Shown here: positions 43,829 to 53,200 of the stretch, piece by piece
Layout of the letters: each line of letters starts with the position of its first letter
Numbering within the stretch: position 1 is the first letter of the stretch
Source of the DNA: an uncultured Bacteroidota bacterium
GTDB lineage: Bacteria; Bacteroidota; Bacteroidia; AKYH767-A; OLB10
Length of the DNA: 64,000 nt
Reading direction: 5' to 3'
Assembly (NCBI GenBank): GCA_900696575.1
Contig: CAADHD010000018.1
Location: 1-64,000 of the forward strand
Position numbers and translations under genes: made by a program
Notes under the pieces: generated by a model
What the model was told of the DNA's origin: nothing
The model's database searches: none
Seen by the model: only the letters and a program-made list of their open reading frames with translations

Positions 43829-44041
43829 TAAAAGAATCTACCAGCATTGTTACAAAACCCCAAAAACGTAACGATTCTATTCCATAATTTTTTATGCATG
43901 AGCCCCGTTTGCAGTTCTTTGCAAGCGGTTGTTTTCTGTTGCAAATCCCGCTATTTTAAGAGGGAGCTTTCACCCCCCGCCTTTTCACACATTCCCTTAC
44001 ACATGCTGGCTGAGTTTCAATCCGGCATGGTCAGTTACTTT

Positions 44042-44116
44042 TTCCCCTCTGTGTGTACACTTGTGTGAATGCGAGAGGGGGCGCGTTTGTTTGTACGGCT
44101 GCAGGGATGTGTCCTT
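44042..44116. repeat. Imperfect REP-like repeat, copy A
   Basis: Shares with copy B an opening TTCCCCTCTGTG, a central GCGAGAGGGGGCGCGTTTG and a TGCAGG...TGTGTCC ending. CCCCTCT (44044-44050) and AGAGGGG (44074-44080) can pair as a 7-bp stem, with GTGTACAC as a small palindrome in the loop. Confidence 0.65.
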
Positions 44117-44194
44117 TCCGTCATAACAAACCTATACCTAAAAATCGTCACTGCTATCTCGTCAGTAATGTTTAACGGGTGATATCCCCTCTAC

Positions 44195-44270
44195 TTCCCC
44201 TCTGTGCTGTAGGCTTTGCGCGCTGGCGAGAGGGGGCGCGTTTGCTTGTGCGGATGCAGGTGTGTGTCCA
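44195..44270. repeat. Imperfect REP-like repeat, copy B
   Basis: Second copy, 153 bp downstream of copy A in the same orientation. CCCCTCT (44197-44203) pairs with AGAGGGG (44229-44235). The stems are conserved while the loop differs, which is what a selected RNA or DNA hairpin would show. Confidence 0.65.
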
Positions 44271-44362
44271 TTTTCTTAACCACACATACAATACCTCGCC
44301 TGTTACATCGTGCTTGTCATGCCGAGGTAAGAGGCATCTCCCCCAAACATTCCCGTCAGGCA

Positions 44363-44392
44363 TTTCCCAACGGTAGCCAACGGTTCCCAACG
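44363..44392. repeat. Triple 10-bp tandem repeat
   Basis: Three 10-bp units TTTCCCAACG, GTAGCCAACG, GTTCCCAACG in tandem, immediately followed by ATTTTTTAATTA. Confidence 0.6.
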
Positions 44393-44500
44393 ATTTTTTA
44401 ATTATTTCATTTTCAGATACTTAAATCGCAGGCCTCCATTTCTAACCCGCAAAACCACTCCATAAGCCCTTTACATCCACAAATAATCTGTTCTCCGGCA

Positions 44501-44563
44501 GGAGTATTCACTTACTCAAAAGGGGTATTTCGTTAGCGGGCAGGGGTATTTCATTTATCATCA
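44501..44563. repeat. Three 21-bp-spaced GGGGTATTTC-TTA units upstream of purL
   Basis: GGAGTATTCACTTA (44501), GGGGTATTTCGTTA (44522) and GGGGTATTTCATTTA (44543) recur every 21 bp exactly, two helical turns, 180-240 bp before the purL -7 box. Same-face phasing suggests a multi-site protein-binding element. Confidence 0.6.
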
Positions 44564-44742
44564 ACAGTTTACCGTTTCTCGCCTTCGCGTAATTCCTTTG
44601 CGCCCATCCCTGATTCATTCCTCTCCTTCCATATCCGTTCTACCCCCTCCCATATTCCCTCCTTTGCGCAGGGTATGCAGTTAATTCATAAATCAAAAAT
44701 TGTGAGTCCTTAATCGTGCATCCTCATCTTATTCCCCCCTGC

Positions 44743-44750
44743 TATCTTTG
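44743..44750 (+). promoter_or_regulatory. -7 element of purL, 4 nt from the start codon
   Basis: TATCTTTG followed by CCCC and the ATG at 44755. The 12-mer TATCTTTGCCCC is identical to that before mnmG. It lies inside a longer purL frame starting at 44716, which rules against that start. Confidence 0.58.
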
Positions 44751-44754
44751 CCCC

Positions 44755-46989
44755 ATGAGTCTTGCTACCGAACAGAAACCAACCCTCGAAACCGCAATAA
44801 ACCTCGGCCTCCTCCCCGAAGAATTTGAAAAAATAAAATCCATTCTTGGCCGCGAACCTAACTTCACAGAGCTTAGCCTTTACTCCGTCATGTGGAGCGA
44901 GCATTGCAGCTACAAAAACTCTATCCGCTGGTTAAAAACCTTACCTAAAGAAGGGCCTCACATGCTTGCCAAAGCCGGAGAAGAAAATGCCGGGCTGGTG
45001 GCCGTTGATAACAACCTTGCCTGCGCTTTCAAAATCGAATCGCACAATCACCCTTCCGCTATCGAACCTTACCAGGGCGCAGCTACCGGTGTGGGCGGAA
45101 TTAACCGCGATATTTTTACCATGGGCGCACGGCCTGTTGCACAATTAAACTCTCTCCGCTTCGGCAATATCAATAACGAGCGGACGAAATACCTCATCCG
45201 CGGAGTGGTCAAAGGAATTGGCGATTACGGCAATGCTTTCGGTGTACCTACCGTTGGCGGTGAAGTCTTTTTTGATGATTGTTACAACATCAACGTCCTT
45301 GTAAATGCCATGAGTGCCGGCATTGTAAAAAAAGGGAAAACCGTCTCTGCCATTTCTTACGGTGCGGGCAACCCGGTGTTTATTGTTGGCAGCGCTACCG
45401 GCAAAGACGGCATTCACGGAGCCACCTTCGCTTCAGGCGATTTGCACGAAGACTCTGCCGAAGACCTTCCCAGCGTTCAGGTAGGCGACCCCTTTACCGA
45501 AAAACTGCTGCTCGAAGCTACCCTTGAACTTATTGATACCGGGGCCGTTATTGGCATGCAGGACATGGGTGCTGCCGGCATCATCTGCTCTACTTCCGAA
45601 ATGAGTGCCAAAGGAAAACACGGAATGAACGTGTGGCTCGATAAAGTGCCGCTGCGTCAGGCCAACATGCTCCCCTGGGAAATCTGCCTTAGCGAATCGC
45701 AAGAGCGTATGCTGGTAGTTGCTAAAAAAGGAATGGAAGAAGTTGTTCAACAAGTATTCGATAAATGGGATTTAAACTGCACACAGATTGGAGAAGTAAC
45801 CGAAGGCCATGACTTGAAATTTTACTTCAGAGGAGAACTATCAGCTCAGGTTCCGGCAGAAAGCTTAGTGCTGGGCGGTGGCGCTCCCGTTTACGAACGC
45901 GAATTCACCGAGCCTGCCTACATGCAGCTTAACCGCGCCTTCAATCCCAAAACCGTACCCGTACCCGTTGATTTAAAACAAGTGGCAGTTCATTTATGCA
46001 CTCATCCCAACATTGCCAGTAAACGCTGGGTCTATCAGCAATACGACTCCATGGTGGGAACTATCAACATGTCATCCAACCGCCCCAGCGATGCCGCCAT
46101 TGTTAATCTTAAAGAAAGTGACAAAGCCCTTGCCTTAACCGTTGACTGCAACTCCCGCTATGTTTATGCCGATGCCGAAACCGGTTGCGCAATTGCCGTT
46201 GCCGAAGCAGCGCGTAACATTGTCTGTTCAGGAGGCATACCTTCGGCCATTACCAACTGCCTGAACTTCGGTAATCCATACAACCAAGAAGTGTATTGGC
46301 AATTTGTCCATGCCATTAAAGGAATGAGTGCAGCATGCACAAAATTTCAAACTCCCGTAACAGGCGGAAACGTGAGCTTTTACAATCACTCAAAAACTGG
46401 CGATAAGGAAATTCCTGTTTTCCCAACTCCCACCATCGGTATGCTCGGCATTCTGAAAGATAAAAACCGCATGATGACTCTCGATTTTAAACAGCCTGGC
46501 CATGCTGTTTTTCTGATTGGTAAAACCACCGATGATTTCGCTTCCAGCGAATACCTTTATTCATTTCACAGCATCAAAAACTCTCCAGCTCCTTATTTCA
46601 ACCTCGATGAAGAGCTCCAAATGCAGCAGGTCATCATTCAGCTTATTGAAAAGGGTTTGATTGCTTCAGCACACGATGTAAGCGATGGAGGCCTGTTCAT
46701 CACTTTGCTCGAATCGTCCATGCCCCGCAATCTCGGTTTTGATATCAGTACCGATGAGGATATACGCAAAGATTCCTTCCTCTTTGGCGAAGGGCAGGGC
46801 AGGGTGGTGGTAAGTGTCAGTGAAGAAAACCTTGATGCCTTTGTGGATATCATTGCCGAAGCCGGCATTGATTTCATCAACCTTGGAACAGTTACTCAGG
46901 GAGAAATAAAGATTGACAGCGAAGATTTCGGAAATGTTTCCTGCTACAAAGAACTTTACGACACGGCTCTAGAAAAAATCCTGAATTGA
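44755..46989 (+). CDS. purL: Phosphoribosylformylglycinamidine synthase subunit PurL
   Basis: 744 aa from ATG 44755. This is the small, multi-subunit type PurL that works with PurS and PurQ (neither is here) to convert FGAR, ATP and glutamine to FGAM in purine synthesis. Motifs: 'PNFTELSLYSVMWSEHCSYK' region, 'IESHNHPSAIEPYQGAATGVGG' region, 'GVPTVGGEVFFDDCY', 'QDMGAAGIICSTSEMSAKG' and the ATP-binding 'GEGQGRVVVSV'. Preceded by the repeat island; overlaps xth by one nucleotide (TGATG). Confidence 0.95.
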   Translation: MSLATEQKPTLETAINLGLLPEEFEKIKSILGREPNFTELSLYSVMWSEHCSYKNSIRWLKTLPKEGPHMLAKAGEENAGLVAVDNNLACAFKIESHNHPSAIEPYQGAATGVGGINRDIFTMGARPVAQLNSLRFGNINNERTKYLIRGVVKGIGDYGNAFGVPTVGGEVFFDDCYNINVLVNAMSAGIVKKGKTVSAISYGAGNPVFIVGSATGKDGIHGATFASGDLHEDSAEDLPSVQVGDPFTEKLLLEATLELIDTGAVIGMQDMGAAGIICSTSEMSAKGKHGMNVWLDKVPLRQANMLPWEICLSESQERMLVVAKKGMEEVVQQVFDKWDLNCTQIGEVTEGHDLKFYFRGELSAQVPAESLVLGGGAPVYEREFTEPAYMQLNRAFNPKTVPVPVDLKQVAVHLCTHPNIASKRWVYQQYDSMVGTINMSSNRPSDAAIVNLKESDKALALTVDCNSRYVYADAETGCAIAVAEAARNIVCSGGIPSAITNCLNFGNPYNQEVYWQFVHAIKGMSAACTKFQTPVTGGNVSFYNHSKTGDKEIPVFPTPTIGMLGILKDKNRMMTLDFKQPGHAVFLIGKTTDDFASSEYLYSFHSIKNSPAPYFNLDEELQMQQVIIQLIEKGLIASAHDVSDGGLFITLLESSMPRNLGFDISTDEDIRKDSFLFGEGQGRVVVSVSEENLDAFVDIIAEAGIDFINLGTVTQGEIKIDSEDFGNVSCYKELYDTALEKILN

Positions 46990-47750
46990 TGCGTATCATT
47001 TCCTGGAATGTAAACGGCCTGCGCGCCATCTGGAAAAAAGGCTTTCCCGAATGGTTTGCCCATGAAAAACCCGACATCCTGTGCCTGCAGGAAACCAAGG
47101 CCCAGCAAAACCAGCTTTCGGAAGAAATGATAAAATTCAACGGCTACCGCAGTTATTTTTTTTCGGCCGAGAAAAAAGGATACAGCGGAGTGGCTGTTTA
47201 TTCATTACATAAACCCAAACGCGCTAAAGCCGGTTTAGGATTACCCGAGTACGATTGCGAAGGAAGGGTAATAGAACTGGAGTTTGACAATTTTATTTTG
47301 TTCAATGTTTATTTCCCAAACGGAGGCCGTGGTCCGGAGCGCGTAAAATACAAACTTGATTTTTATGAAAAAGTATTTAAACAGGCCGAACTCCTGCGCA
47401 AACATCAACCCAACATCATCATTACCGGTGATTACAACACCGCTCATAAAGAAATTGATCTGGCCAGGCCAAAGGAAAACGCCAACACCACAGGATTTTT
47501 GCCTGAAGAGCGCGCCTGGATTGATAAAATAATTGAGATGGGCTATGTGGATATATTCCGCAGATTCAATCAGCAACCCGGGCAATACACCTATTGGGAC
47601 CAGATAACCCGTGCCCGCGAACGCAACGTAGGCTGGAGGATTGACTATTTTATGGTTACCCGCGAAATGGAAAAGATGATAACTGATGCTGTCATTCACG
47701 CAGAAGTAATGGGCAGCGACCATTGCCCTGTAGAGATAAAGCTTAAATAA
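46989..47750 (+). CDS. xth: Exodeoxyribonuclease III (xth family AP endonuclease)
   Basis: 253 aa from ATG 46989, overlapping the purL stop by one nucleotide. Mg2+-dependent endonuclease/exonuclease/phosphatase fold: 'RIISWNVNGLRAIWKKGF', 'DILCLQETKAQQNQL', 'YSGVAVYS', 'IIITGDYNTAHKEIDL', 'YTYWDQITRARERNVGWRIDYF' region and the C-terminal 'VMGSDHCPVEIKL' with the catalytic Asp-His. It incises at abasic sites in base-excision repair. It is the XthA/ExoA type rather than the Neisseria NApe type. Coupled to purL, a common chance pairing in operons of this phylum. Confidence 0.93.
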   Translation: MRIISWNVNGLRAIWKKGFPEWFAHEKPDILCLQETKAQQNQLSEEMIKFNGYRSYFFSAEKKGYSGVAVYSLHKPKRAKAGLGLPEYDCEGRVIELEFDNFILFNVYFPNGGRGPERVKYKLDFYEKVFKQAELLRKHQPNIIITGDYNTAHKEIDLARPKENANTTGFLPEERAWIDKIIEMGYVDIFRRFNQQPGQYTYWDQITRARERNVGWRIDYFMVTREMEKMITDAVIHAEVMGSDHCPVEIKLK

Positions 47751-47805
47751 ATACCGGCAAATGCTGGCGCGCGTTTGCAACGCATGCCTCTATTTTTATT
47801 AAAGG

Positions 47806-48789
47806 CTATCTCATCGCAAAATCCGATTCCATTACTTTATTTTCTCCGTTCTGATAAAGGGCATACGGAAAAGTTGGCTTGATGGAATAAGCTCCGTGCT
47901 CCCCGTTTTTATTGATAGCCAGATAGCCTACCTGATCATTGTGTGCTCCCGGAATTTTGTCCAGTATTCTGCGGATGGCTTCCTTACAGGCTTCCTGAGG
48001 GGTAAGCCCATAACGCATCAGTTCTACAATAAGAAATGAACCCAGTGTTTTAAGAACATGTTCGCCAAGACCTGTGGCACAGGCTCCGCCTGCTTCATTA
48101 TCTACATACATACCGGCTCCGATGATGGGGCTGTCGCCAACACGGCCATGCATTTTAAAGGCACGTCCGCTGGTAGTGCACGCTCCCGAAATGTTGCCCT
48201 TCTTATCAATAGCCAGAATGCCGATGGTATCATGGTTATTTTTACTGACTTTCGGAGTGTATTTGTTCTCCTTCATCCATTCCTGCCATGCTCTTTTGGC
48301 TTTTTCGGTAAGCAGATTTTCTTTTTTGAAACCGTTTTCCAGGGCAAACCGCAAAGCCCCTTCACCGGAAAGCATAACATGAGGTGTTTTTTCCATGACC
48401 AGCCTTGCCACACTTACGGGATGCCTGATGTGTTGCATAAAAGTAACCGAGCCGGCATTGCCCTGATGATCCATGATGCAGGCATCGAGCGTAACATTAC
48501 CATCACGATCGGGATAGCCGCCATAGCCTACGCTGGTGTCTTCAGGGTCGCCTTCAGGAACACGTGCCCCCGCCTCAACAGCATCAAGTGCACTTTTGCC
48601 ATTCATGATCTGCTGCATGGCTGCATCGGTAGCCTTTCGGTTGTCCCATGTGGCAATTACCAGCGGCCCGCTGCCGGCTGATGACAATGTCATGACGTTC
48701 TGAGCCAATCCCTTTTTGAAAAGCAAAGGCAGGGCAGCTGTTCCTGTAAGAGCGGAAAGAAGGAACTTCTTACGGTTTATTTTTTTCAT
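47806..48789 (-). CDS. Exported N4-(beta-N-acetylglucosaminyl)-L-asparaginase family hydrolase
   Basis: 327 aa Ntn-hydrolase of the T2 family. It has an N-terminal export signal 'KINRKKFLLSALTGTAALP' (basic then hydrophobic; a Lys in place of one Arg, so at best a Tat-like signal). The autoprocessing site is before Thr188 in 'NNHDTIGILAID', giving the N-terminal nucleophile of the beta chain, followed by 'GNISGACTTSGRAFKMHGRVGDSPIIGAG' region and 'NEAGGACATGLGEHVLKTLG'. This matches flavobacterial aspartylglucosaminidase, which removes N-linked glycans from asparagine; plain asparaginase activity is the alternative. It is 5 bp downstream of the superoxide dismutase gene on the same strand. 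Confidence 0.88.
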   Translation of the reverse strand: MKKINRKKFLLSALTGTAALPLLFKKGLAQNVMTLSSAGSGPLVIATWDNRKATDAAMQQIMNGKSALDAVEAGARVPEGDPEDTSVGYGGYPDRDGNVTLDACIMDHQGNAGSVTFMQHIRHPVSVARLVMEKTPHVMLSGEGALRFALENGFKKENLLTEKAKRAWQEWMKENKYTPKVSKNNHDTIGILAIDKKGNISGACTTSGRAFKMHGRVGDSPIIGAGMYVDNEAGGACATGLGEHVLKTLGSFLIVELMRYGLTPQEACKEAIRRILDKIPGAHNDQVGYLAINKNGEHGAYSIKPTFPYALYQNGENKVMESDFAMR

Positions 48790-48794
48790 ACGAT

Positions 48795-49523
48795 TTATGA
48801 TTTCATGGCCTCATCATACCGTTTCATTACTTCATCCCAGTTAACCACATTCCACCATGCATCCACATACTCATAGCGTTTATACTGATACTTGAGGTAG
48901 TATGCATGTTCCCATACATCGAGGCAAAGAATGGGTGTTCCTCTCTGGTCGGCAACATCCATCAACGGGTTATCCTGATTGGGTAAGGAGAAAAGGTTAA
49001 GCCGCTTTCTGTCATTCACCACCAGCCATGCCCAACCAGAGCCAAATCGGCCTAAAGCAATTTCGGCAAACTTGCGTTTGAACTCTTCGAAGGAATTGAA
49101 CTGTGCCTTGATGGCATCGAGCAGCGCCCCCTCGGGTTCTTTCTTTCCAGCCGGTTTCATAATTTCCCAGAACATGACATGATTCCAGTGGCCGCCAGCA
49201 TTGTTGCGGATTTTAGGAGAAGCCGCACTGATGTATTGAAACAGATCTTCGAGTTTCAATGGAACATCAATGTGAGACTCCGCAAAGGCCACATTCAGAT
49301 TGGCTACATAAGCATTGTGATGAAAGTTGTGATGAATGCGCATGGTTTCCCTGTCAATCCATGGTTCCAGGGCATCGAATGCATAAGGCAAAGGCGGTAA
49401 CTGAAAATTATTTTGCGGAAGGATGAAAAGATTTTCTGCTTTTGCAGCTATCGGATAAAGCCCGGCTGCAGCAGCGAGCATGGCGCTTTTGCGTAGAAAG
49501 TCTCTGCGTGATGAAGGATTCAT
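48795..49523 (-). CDS. Exported Fe/Mn superoxide dismutase with Tat signal
   Basis: 242 aa from ATG 49523; the frame runs on to 49571 but the shorter start puts a twin-arginine signal ('SSRRDFLRKSAMLAAAAG', Arg6-Arg7) at the N-terminus. Mature part: alpha-hairpin domain with 'IHHNFHHNAYVANLN' (ligand His64), 'NNAGGHWNHVMFW' (His115), and C-terminal 'CLDVWEHAYYLKYQYKRYEY' (Asp202, His206). Fe versus Mn preference cannot be decided safely. Tat export means the enzyme is folded with its metal in the cytoplasm and protects the periplasm or surface. Forms an operon with the biotin carrier gene upstream and the asparaginase gene downstream. Confidence 0.9.
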   Translation of the reverse strand: MNPSSRRDFLRKSAMLAAAAGLYPIAAKAENLFILPQNNFQLPPLPYAFDALEPWIDRETMRIHHNFHHNAYVANLNVAFAESHIDVPLKLEDLFQYISAASPKIRNNAGGHWNHVMFWEIMKPAGKKEPEGALLDAIKAQFNSFEEFKRKFAEIALGRFGSGWAWLVVNDRKRLNLFSLPNQDNPLMDVADQRGTPILCLDVWEHAYYLKYQYKRYEYVDAWWNVVNWDEVMKRYDEAMKS

Positions 49524-49536
49524 ATTGTTTAAATTT

Positions 49537-50043
49537 TTATTGAAACTGAATGAGGATTTCGTTTTTTTCAACGGCTTGTTTGGGTTTAACTTTTACTGAT
49601 GCCACGGTACCTGTGCCTGTAGCCTTAAGTACGTTTTCCATCTTCATGGCTTCGAGGGTAAGGAGGGCATCGCCCGGATTAATCTGCTGGCCTTCTTTCA
49701 CAAGGATATTGACAACCATGCCCGGCATCGGAGCTTTAAGGTCGTTTGCTTTATGAGTGCCGGCCGCATCCATCCCCAGCCGGTGAAGCAGGTCATCGTA
49801 TTGATCTTTCAATTGAACGGTATATTCTTTTCCGTTTACGGCAAGCGTTACGGTTTTGGCGACTGTATCGCTGTCAATAATTTCAACCGAATAATTTTTA
49901 TGGTTGATGATAGCATGAAAACTTCCTTCCTTAAACTGAATAATCTCCGGCTTTATTTCTTCATCATTGAGCCTCCATTGCCCTGATGATTTAAGTTTTT
50001 CAACCTTAAATTCTTTGCCGTTAACGGTGGCTTTGTAAATCAT
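49537..50043 (-). CDS. Biotin/lipoyl attachment domain protein (biotin carboxyl carrier protein)
   Basis: 168 aa. C-terminal biotinyl domain (about 95-168): 'LKAPMPGMVVNILVKEGQQI' and the biotinylation site 'TLEAMKMENVLKATG' with Lys134. The N-terminal part ('MIYKATVNGKEFKVEKLKSSG', then 'YSVEIIDSDTVAKTVTLAVNGKEY'-like strands) is a small beta domain as in the stand-alone carrier subunits of Bacteroidota acyl-CoA (propionyl/methylcrotonyl) carboxylases. No carboxylase or carboxyltransferase gene is adjacent, so it probably works with subunits encoded elsewhere. It is 13 bp upstream of the SOD gene. Confidence 0.88.
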   Translation of the reverse strand: MIYKATVNGKEFKVEKLKSSGQWRLNDEEIKPEIIQFKEGSFHAIINHKNYSVEIIDSDTVAKTVTLAVNGKEYTVQLKDQYDDLLHRLGMDAAGTHKANDLKAPMPGMVVNILVKEGQQINPGDALLTLEAMKMENVLKATGTGTVASVKVKPKQAVEKNEILIQFQ

Positions 50044-50281
50044 GAATTAAAAAATGCCTGCCGAAATTAGTGGTTTTAAGGGTGTGGGAAAAATGAAGGC
50101 TGAAAATCTGTGTTATACTGAGTAAAATCTGAAATTATTTTATCGGGAATATTATTGCAGTAAAGACATATATAATCAAAAAAAAACTGATTAACTATCC
50201 CTGCCATCCATACGGAAGGAAGAAGAAGTTGCTTTTGCAATAAGGAGTAAAAAAGAATTAGTGCCGACCGGAAAGGATTCT

Positions 50282-53200
50282 TTACATCTTACTCGCCACC
50301 GTAACCACGCCAGCACCATGATAACTGCGGTAATTGCCATCGTACATGGCATCGGCCATAACGGGGCCCATGATAAAGCGGCCGGATGACACGGCACGAA
50401 CCATGTAATAAAAGTGGTGGGTTTTGTTCGAAATGGAAGTGAAAAAGTGAATGCGGTCATCACGCACATCCATATAATCATAATCGGCAAGGTCTTTAAT
50501 CCATTCCATGCCGGGCAGAGCCGTAAGGCGTGGGTTTTCTATTTCGAAACCGGCCGGAAGCAAATCAGCAATGGCAATGTTTTCAATACGGCTGCGCTCA
50601 GTATTGTTAAGCGTAATTTTCACAACAACAAGATCGCCCTGATTGAAGGTAAGGGTTTGCACAGGCTTGCCAAAGCGGTCGTAAAAGGATTTACGTACCT
50701 GCAGGTAGCTGTCTTCCTGTTTAAACGACCCATCACCGGTTATACCTTCGCTTTCCCAGAAATAATAAAGTTTTCCACTGCCGCTCATACTGATTTCAAA
50801 CGCACTGACATCGCCTGTTGCAAGTATGGTTTTATCTTCGTTTTTGAGTTCATATATTTTGTTGTTGGCTTTGACGGTAGCGGTAAAGTCGCCTGTCTGT
50901 TGCTGTTTCATGACTTTGCCAAGAGCGAGGAATGCAAAAGCGCGCTCCTGAGTAGAGAGGTAGTTTTTTTTACGTAATGCTTCGCTGAGATGGCGTGTCA
51001 TCTGTTGCACCTGCGGATGGCCGGGGTCTGAACTGAGAAGCGCATTAAGAGCCAGTGCTTCATCGCGTATGTATGAACTGAAGGAACCTCCTGTTTCGCG
51101 TGTGGCCTTTTCGGTAAACGCTGGGGGAAGAAGCGATTGAAAACTTCTGCGGTCGCCAATAATCAGATAAGAGGAAGCCAGCAAATAGCGCGAATCTTCC
51201 GTCAATACTTCGGGTTTTGATTTGTAATAGTTCATGGAAGAAAGGTCGGCTTGGCCTGCAAGAGCGAGAACATACAGCGAATAAAGATTTTCGCGCGAGG
51301 CCAGTTGGTGTTTTACTTTTCGCATTTGGGAATCATAAAACCAGTATTCGTTTTCAGAATGTTGCTTTACGCGTGTTTGCATGTAGCCGGTTAATCCGTC
51401 AAGAAGTGATGAAGGAACATCATAGCCTGCCTGCCTTGCTTCAATAAGAAAGTGTGCGGCATAAATTGTAGCCCACCAGTTCTCTTCATTACCCCCTGGC
51501 CAGTAAGCTAATGAGCCATTGTAACGCTGCATGGTTTGCAAGCGGCTGATGGCTGCGCGTACATTGACCGATATATTGATAACCCCGCCCGGTTTGTTTT
51601 TGATTTGTTTTACAAGATCGGCATAGTAAAGCTGAGGGAAAGCGATGGAGATAGTTTGTTCAGCACATCCGTAAGGATAGTCGAGCAGGTACTGAAGCTG
51701 GTCTGCAAACTGAACAACAGGCGAGCGCGCAATGATGAGTTTGGAAGAAACACTGGAAGGGATGTACCGGTGGCTTAGGAACACTTTGGTTTTCTTTCCC
51801 GGTTCAACCACTCCGTATCCGCTTACTTTTTGAAGCGAAGCAGGAGGGCGAATGGTGATATCTGTTTTTTCTGAAAATGTTTTTCCTGATGATTTGGCCG
51901 ATACTTCAACAGAGGCATTTCCGGTTTGACGTTGAGCCGTTAATTTAAAAACAGTGCGGCCTTCCTGATTGGGCTGAATGGACAACGCAGCATCGGGCTT
52001 ATCAATAACAGTGAGCGGACCCGTAATTTTAATTTCTGGATTGAGCATTACAGGCTGAGCTGTGGTATTTGAAAAAGTAACGGGCATAATCAGGGTATCG
52101 CCCGGGCTGAAGAAGCGCGGCAGGGATGAACTGATGACAAGAGGGTCGGCCACACGGATATTGTGAACTGCGCTGCCGAAGGAATTGTTGTTCCATGCTA
52201 CAGCCATTACGCGCAGGCTTCCTGAGAATTGCGGAATGTCAACAGTATAAACAGCCTCTCCATTGGCATCGGGAGTCAAAATCCCGCTCCAGAACGAAAC
52301 AAGGTTAACCCGTTTGCTGGTTAACGGGTTCACACGTTTTTGCAGAGCTGCCATCATATCGCCACCAGCGCTTGACTTGCGGATGCCATACTCTGGCATC
52401 AGAAAAGGATAGATGTCGGCCGGCAGGGTTTCGAGTGCGCGCTTCTGATAAAAGTAATTGTATGCATCAGGAGATGGGGTATTTCGTATTTGCATAATGC
52501 CTTCATCAACTACAGCAACAGTCATTTCAACTCTCCGCCCCGCTTCGGTTTTCAGTTTGATGGTTTGTTTTGTTTTGGAAAGCGATTGGTCAACCGCTTC
52601 AATTTTCAATGGCAGTTTGTTTTTATCCGTTTCTACCATCAATGGTTTGAAGCCATGCGCAACGGTAAGCGGCACACTGTTATCGCTTGCCGGACGGAAG
52701 AGGGTGGCGGTGATATACACATTCGGAATCTGCCCGGCATGAACAGGCAAAATCAATTGCGCTGATTTTTTATCGGTATTAAGGTAATGGTAACTCATTA
52801 CACGATTACGCTCAACGGTAACCAGCATCCTTCCTGCAAACGGAGTTTTAAAAAGGACTTTGGCTTTATCGCCCGGTTTGTAAATCGCTTTGTCAAATTC
52901 AATATCAATGCTGCCTTCGGTATTTACCTCAAAGCTGGTGGAGGAAGAGCTTCCCCATCCGTAAGCATAAAAGTTTTCTTCAACAAACACATCGCTGCCC
53001 GGCTTGCCCATGCGTACAAGATATTCGCCCGATTCATTCGGAGTAAAATTCATAACGAAGCCGCTCTTCGGAATGCTGATGGTTTTCTTTGAAAGCGAGC
53101 GTTCCTGTTTCTGTGATACATAGCGGTACGAACCATAAGTACGCTCAATGGCTGTATGCCAGTCAATCTTGACGACTTCTATCTGTACATTATCAGCAAC

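Larger units (their letters stand above)
43829..44754. other. Repeat-rich non-coding island upstream of purL
   Basis: 926 bp without a credible gene. It holds two 75-bp imperfect repeats each with a CCCCTCT/AGAGGGG inverted pair, a triple 10-bp tandem repeat, a triple 21-bp repeat and the purL promoter. GC-rich G-tracts alternate with pyrimidine-rich stretches, unlike neighbouring genes. Short frames cross the area on both strands, but none has family motifs or a signal peptide. Confidence 0.7.

Noticed and set aside
43847-44401. Short open frames in the repeat island on both strands
   Set aside because: They run through the duplicated hairpins, have no family motifs or signal peptides, and overlap one another; I read them as non-coding.
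44716-44754. Upstream ATG for purL
   Set aside because: The -7 box TATCTTTG lies inside that extension, so it would not be transcribed from this promoter, and the added residues are not conserved.
47771-47797. GCGTT/AACGC hairpin between xth and the asparaginase gene as a terminator
   Set aside because: Only 5 bp of stem and the T-rich stretch is 10 nt away; too weak to call.
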